From: JAJCYL01 sp965206015
GTDB lineage: Bacteria; Bacteroidota; Bacteroidia; Cytophagales; Cyclobacteriaceae
Length of the DNA stretch: 64,000 nt
Reading direction: 5' to 3'
Assembly: GCA_965206015.1 (NCBI GenBank)
Contig: CBDBIW010000015.1
Location: 558,001-622,000, forward strand
Shown here: positions 61,597 through 64,000 of the stretch, piece by piece
Layout: the number at the start of each line of letters is the position of its first letter
How positions within the stretch are numbered: the stretch's first letter is position 1
Translations under genes and position numbers: made by a program
The notes under the pieces: model-generated
The model's database searches: none
What the model saw: only the letters and a program-made list of their open reading frames with translations
Told to the model about the DNA's origin: nothing

Positions 61597-61618
61597 GTTT
61601 TGATTGGATTTTAGGAAG

Positions 61619-61626
61619 CAAAAGTA
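61619..61626 (-). promoter_or_regulatory. -7 element of the pst operon
   Basis: TACTTTTG on the minus strand fits TAnnTTTG exactly. It ends 22 bases before the pstS ATG. There is no clear -33 element; the space is taken by the repeat array that ends 8 bases upstream, as expected for an activator-dependent promoter. Confidence 0.55.
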
Positions 61627-61634
61627 GATGGATG

Positions 61635-61677
61635 GTTTCAGATTATGTTTAGCCCAATGTTATGTTTATGTTAACAT
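61635..61677. promoter_or_regulatory. PHO-box-like array between pstS and the Na/Pi cotransporter gene
   Basis: On the minus strand four 7-mers follow at 11-base steps: TTAACAT (61668-61674), ATAACAT, CTAAACA and CTGAAAC (61635-61641), with 4-base spacers. On the plus strand the same DNA reads TTAGCCC, TTATGTT and TTAACAT (61649-61677), also at 11-base steps, close to TTAAGCC, TTATGTA and TTAACAT of the porin promoter. One site could therefore serve both divergent genes. Confidence 0.6.
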
Positions 61678-61759
61678 AAAGGATGAGATTTCTTATTTTG
61701 GGAACTTTTTAATTGAATTAGGGGTCTACCATATATACAACTAACCTGCTATTATACTT

Positions 61760-63484
61760 ATGGAATTTGGATTTTCAGAAGTACTCCAGCTTTTTGGAGC
61801 TCTCGGTTTCTTCCTCTACGGTATGAAAGTCATGAGTGAAGGGCTACAGAAAGTAGCTGGCACAAAAATGCGTCAGATACTCAGTGCAATGACTTCTAAC
61901 AGGTTTAAAGGGGTTTTCACCGGGTTTACCTTAACAAGTTTGGTCCAGTCCTCGTCAGCAACTACGGTATTGGTGGTAAGTTTTGTTAATGCTGGTCTCC
62001 TGTCATTAACCGAAAGTATTGGCGTGATTATGGGAGCAAATATTGGCACAACAATCACAGCCTGGTTGATTTCTATCATCGGATTTAAAGTGAAAATAGG
62101 AGCTTATGCGATGTACATTATAGCAGCAGGGTTTCCCATGCTATTTTTTAATCGTAGCAAAGTCAGGTCCTGGGGGGAAGTTCTAATTGGCTTCGCTCTT
62201 CTCTTTTTAGGCTTGACCTATCTCAAGGGTTCCGTTCCAGACTTTAAGTCAAATCCTGAAATACTTTCTTTTCTGTCCAGTTACACTGACTTAGGGTTTT
62301 TATCAATAATAATATTCGTGGGGATTGGTACATTGATAACAGTTATTGTTCAATCGTCCAGTGCCGCTATGGCATTGACTTTGGTAATGGCTAATAATGG
62401 GTGGATACCATTTGATTTGGCTGCTGCGATGGTTTTAGGTGAAAATATCGGGACAACTATAACTGCAAATTTTGCGGCCTTAATCGGGAATGTTCATGCC
62501 AAGAGAGCAGCAGCAGCTCATTTTATGTTCAACATATTTGGAGTCCTTTGGATCATATTTTTAATGCCAATTTTCCTCTCAGCGATTGATTCATATATGA
62601 TGTCATCAGGAGGAAGTTCCCCATACAACAACTCGGAAGATATACCGATTGGACTATCCTTCTTTCATACGAGTTTCAATATTGTCAATACGCTTATACT
62701 GGTGAATTTTGTAAACTTTATAGCTAAGGCTGCCACCAAAATGGTTAAATCCAAAGGTGATGACGAGGAATTCCATTTGGAATATATCGGAACGGGAATG
62801 ATGGATACGGCAGAACTCTCACTAGAGGAGGCAGCAAAAGAAACTGCGAAATTTGGTGAGATTACAAGTAAAATGTTGGGCTTCCTCAGGGAATTAGTAG
62901 AAGCCAGGAAAACTAAAAGACAGAATAAGCTGTTGGCTAAGATTAGAAAATACGAGGAGATTACGGATAGGATGGAGGAAGAAATTTCTACTTATCTAAT
63001 GAAAGTGTCTCAGGGTCAATTGAGTAATACCACATCGGTTAGAGTGGCCAGTTTGATGAGTATCATCAATGACTTAGAAAGAATCGGGGACGTTATTTTC
63101 CAAATGTCAAAAGATATTGGAGGAAAGATCGAAGATGAATTAGCGTTTACAGGAGAACAAATAAAGGGTGTTTACAAAATGTCAGATGCTATAGATGGAG
63201 CATTTTTGGAAATGAACATTAACCTTAAGAAGGACTACAGGCAAGTGACTATTACTACAGCTTTCAACAAAGAGGCTGCTATAAATGGTCAACGGAATAA
63301 ATTGAGAAAGCAGCATTTGAAAAGGATGGAGAGCAGCACCTTCGACATTGAAGCCGGTACGATCTATAGAGATATATTTTATGCTGGTGAAAAAGTGGGG
63401 GACCACATAATGAATGTGACGGAGGCAATTACCGGAGAGAAGGAAAGAGAAATTAGAGAACTTGAGGCTGAGACAGCTGACTAA
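61760..63484 (+). CDS. Na+/phosphate cotransporter with PhoU-like tail
   Basis: A 574-residue inner-membrane protein of the Na/Pi-cotransporter family (PF02690). The two inverted half-repeats show FTLTSLVQSSSATTVLVVSF with IGVIMGANIGTTITAWLIS, and LITVIVQSSSAAMALTLVMA with MVLGENIGTTITANFAAL. LFGALGFFLYGMKVMSEGLQ is the typical N terminus. Residues 350-560 form a PhoU-like helical domain (NDLERIGDVIFQMSKDI). It is divergent from pstS, with 163 bases between that hold PHO-box-like repeats. Its 3' end overlaps the convergent M20 gene by 32 bases. Confidence 0.93.
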   Translation: MEFGFSEVLQLFGALGFFLYGMKVMSEGLQKVAGTKMRQILSAMTSNRFKGVFTGFTLTSLVQSSSATTVLVVSFVNAGLLSLTESIGVIMGANIGTTITAWLISIIGFKVKIGAYAMYIIAAGFPMLFFNRSKVRSWGEVLIGFALLFLGLTYLKGSVPDFKSNPEILSFLSSYTDLGFLSIIIFVGIGTLITVIVQSSSAAMALTLVMANNGWIPFDLAAAMVLGENIGTTITANFAALIGNVHAKRAAAAHFMFNIFGVLWIIFLMPIFLSAIDSYMMSSGGSSPYNNSEDIPIGLSFFHTSFNIVNTLILVNFVNFIAKAATKMVKSKGDDEEFHLEYIGTGMMDTAELSLEEAAKETAKFGEITSKMLGFLRELVEARKTKRQNKLLAKIRKYEEITDRMEEEISTYLMKVSQGQLSNTTSVRVASLMSIINDLERIGDVIFQMSKDIGGKIEDELAFTGEQIKGVYKMSDAIDGAFLEMNINLKKDYRQVTITTAFNKEAAINGQRNKLRKQHLKRMESSTFDIEAGTIYRDIFYAGEKVGDHIMNVTEAITGEKEREIRELEAETAD

Positions 63485-64000
63485 TGGCGATCCAGGCCAT
63501 TAGACCCACACCTATTTCAATAGCTGATTCGTCGATGTCAAAAGTGGGTGTATGCACTCCAGAGGTAATACCCATTTCTTCATGCCTAGTACCTAATCGA
63601 TAGAAACAGGCATTTGTTTGTTGAGAATACCATGCGAAATCCTCAGCAGCCAACCAGATGTCCAGATCAACTACATTTTCAACTCCTAAGTATTCGATTG
63701 CACATGTTTTTGCCAGTGCAGTTACTTCCGGATGATTTTTCAAAAATGGGTAGCCCTTTCGAATTTCTATTTCGCAATGTCCGTCCATGCCCCCGGCAAT
63801 GCTTTCAGCCAGCTTTTTTATTCTATTATGGGCATCAGCTCTCCAATCCTCATCGAAAGTTCTAAATGTACCCTCCACTTTCACGTCATCAGGAATTATA
63901 TTGGTTGCCCCTTCTGCTATGACTTTTCCAAATGATAGCACTGAAGGAATTTTGGGAGGGGCATTTCGTGATATTATTTGTTGCAGAGCAACAATAATAT
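63453..64000 (-). CDS. M20-family amidohydrolase, C-terminal part (gene continues past window)
   Basis: The frame is open to the right edge; upstream of the GTG at 63941 it reads VALQQIISRNAPPKIPSVLS, so the real start lies beyond 64000. The dimerisation domain of metal-dependent peptidase/amidohydrolases is visible as GKVIAEGATNIIPDDVKVEG and TFRTFDEDWRADAHNRIKKL. The catalytic domain returns with DIWLAAEDFAWYSQQTNACF (the Glu-Asp pair near a metal site) and LGTRHEEMGITSGVHTPTFD. It resembles N-acyl-amino-acid deacylases or hippurate hydrolases. The substrate is unknown. Confidence 0.88.
   Translation of the reverse strand, partial: IIVALQQIISRNAPPKIPSVLSFGKVIAEGATNIIPDDVKVEGTFRTFDEDWRADAHNRIKKLAESIAGGMDGHCEIEIRKGYPFLKNHPEVTALAKTCAIEYLGVENVVDLDIWLAAEDFAWYSQQTNACFYRLGTRHEEMGITSGVHTPTFDIDESAIEIGVGLMAWIAISQLSQPQVL

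Overview
The window looks like a chromosomal segment of a Bacteroidota bacterium, most likely a marine or soil Cytophagales-type organism. The support is a type IX secretion (T9SS) sorting domain, DUF6089 and DUF4421 outer-membrane barrels, a short primary sigma factor, BshB1 of bacillithiol synthesis, the long form of PurF, and the pair of OmpH proteins next to BamA and UppS. Family or genus cannot be fixed by eye. Most of the window is ordinary core genome, mostly on the minus strand.

Region 1 (1-6660) starts with the 3' part of purF and then becomes a decayed patch. It holds a dead IS5-family element (about 927-2120), the relic of an AbrB/MazE-PemK toxin-antitoxin pair next to the IS end, an intact PaiA-like acetyltransferase, a broken DinB-like gene, a broken DUF4421 barrel gene, and a shredded FAD oxidoreductase joined to the tail of an unrelated barrel protein. 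The intact SpoU methyltransferase and a Lys/Ala-rich small protein sit inside this patch.

Region 2 (6683-35700) is mainly housekeeping: menB-menD, a PD40-OmpA protein, a GMC oxidoreductase with its subunit 3, a DUF349 protein, yqgE-miaE, pdxH, bshB1, an M23-LysM peptidase, trxB, the primary sigma factor, rpsO-pnp, an LptF/G permease, a dCMP-type deaminase, a solute:sodium symporter and a PfkB kinase. It is interrupted at 12058-14788 by an AT-rich piece of a surface-polysaccharide locus (three methyltransferases and the end of a flippase), flanked by a truncated TPR gene. The FkbM methyltransferase there carries a run of 14 G inside its coding sequence, a likely phase-variation switch.

Region 3 (35700-41000) has a second IS5-family transposase fragment and a 1633-residue secreted protein. 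In that protein a GH16 glycosidase domain lies between two near-identical copies of a PKD/BspA/cadherin-like module, followed by six DUF5011 repeats and a T9SS signal.

Region 4 (41250-53600) is a classic Bacteroidota envelope cluster: two ompH genes, bamA, uppS, two DUF6089 barrels, nadK, a CBS protein, an alpha/beta hydrolase, cvpA and yqeY, then divergent pdxJ and an OstA-like gene.

Region 5 (53593-63484) is a phosphate block: PhoX, a broken Na/Pi cotransporter, an OprP-type porin, pstSCAB-phoU and an intact Na/Pi cotransporter. The porin and pst promoters both carry 7-mers repeated every 11 bp, the geometry of a PHO box, and share a 13-mer. The window ends inside an M20 amidohydrolase.

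No rRNA, tRNA, CRISPR array or prophage was recognised. I did not find an obvious new multi-gene defence or biosynthetic system. The strongest leads are the poly-G switch, the PHO-box-like arrays and the mosaic GH16 protein.
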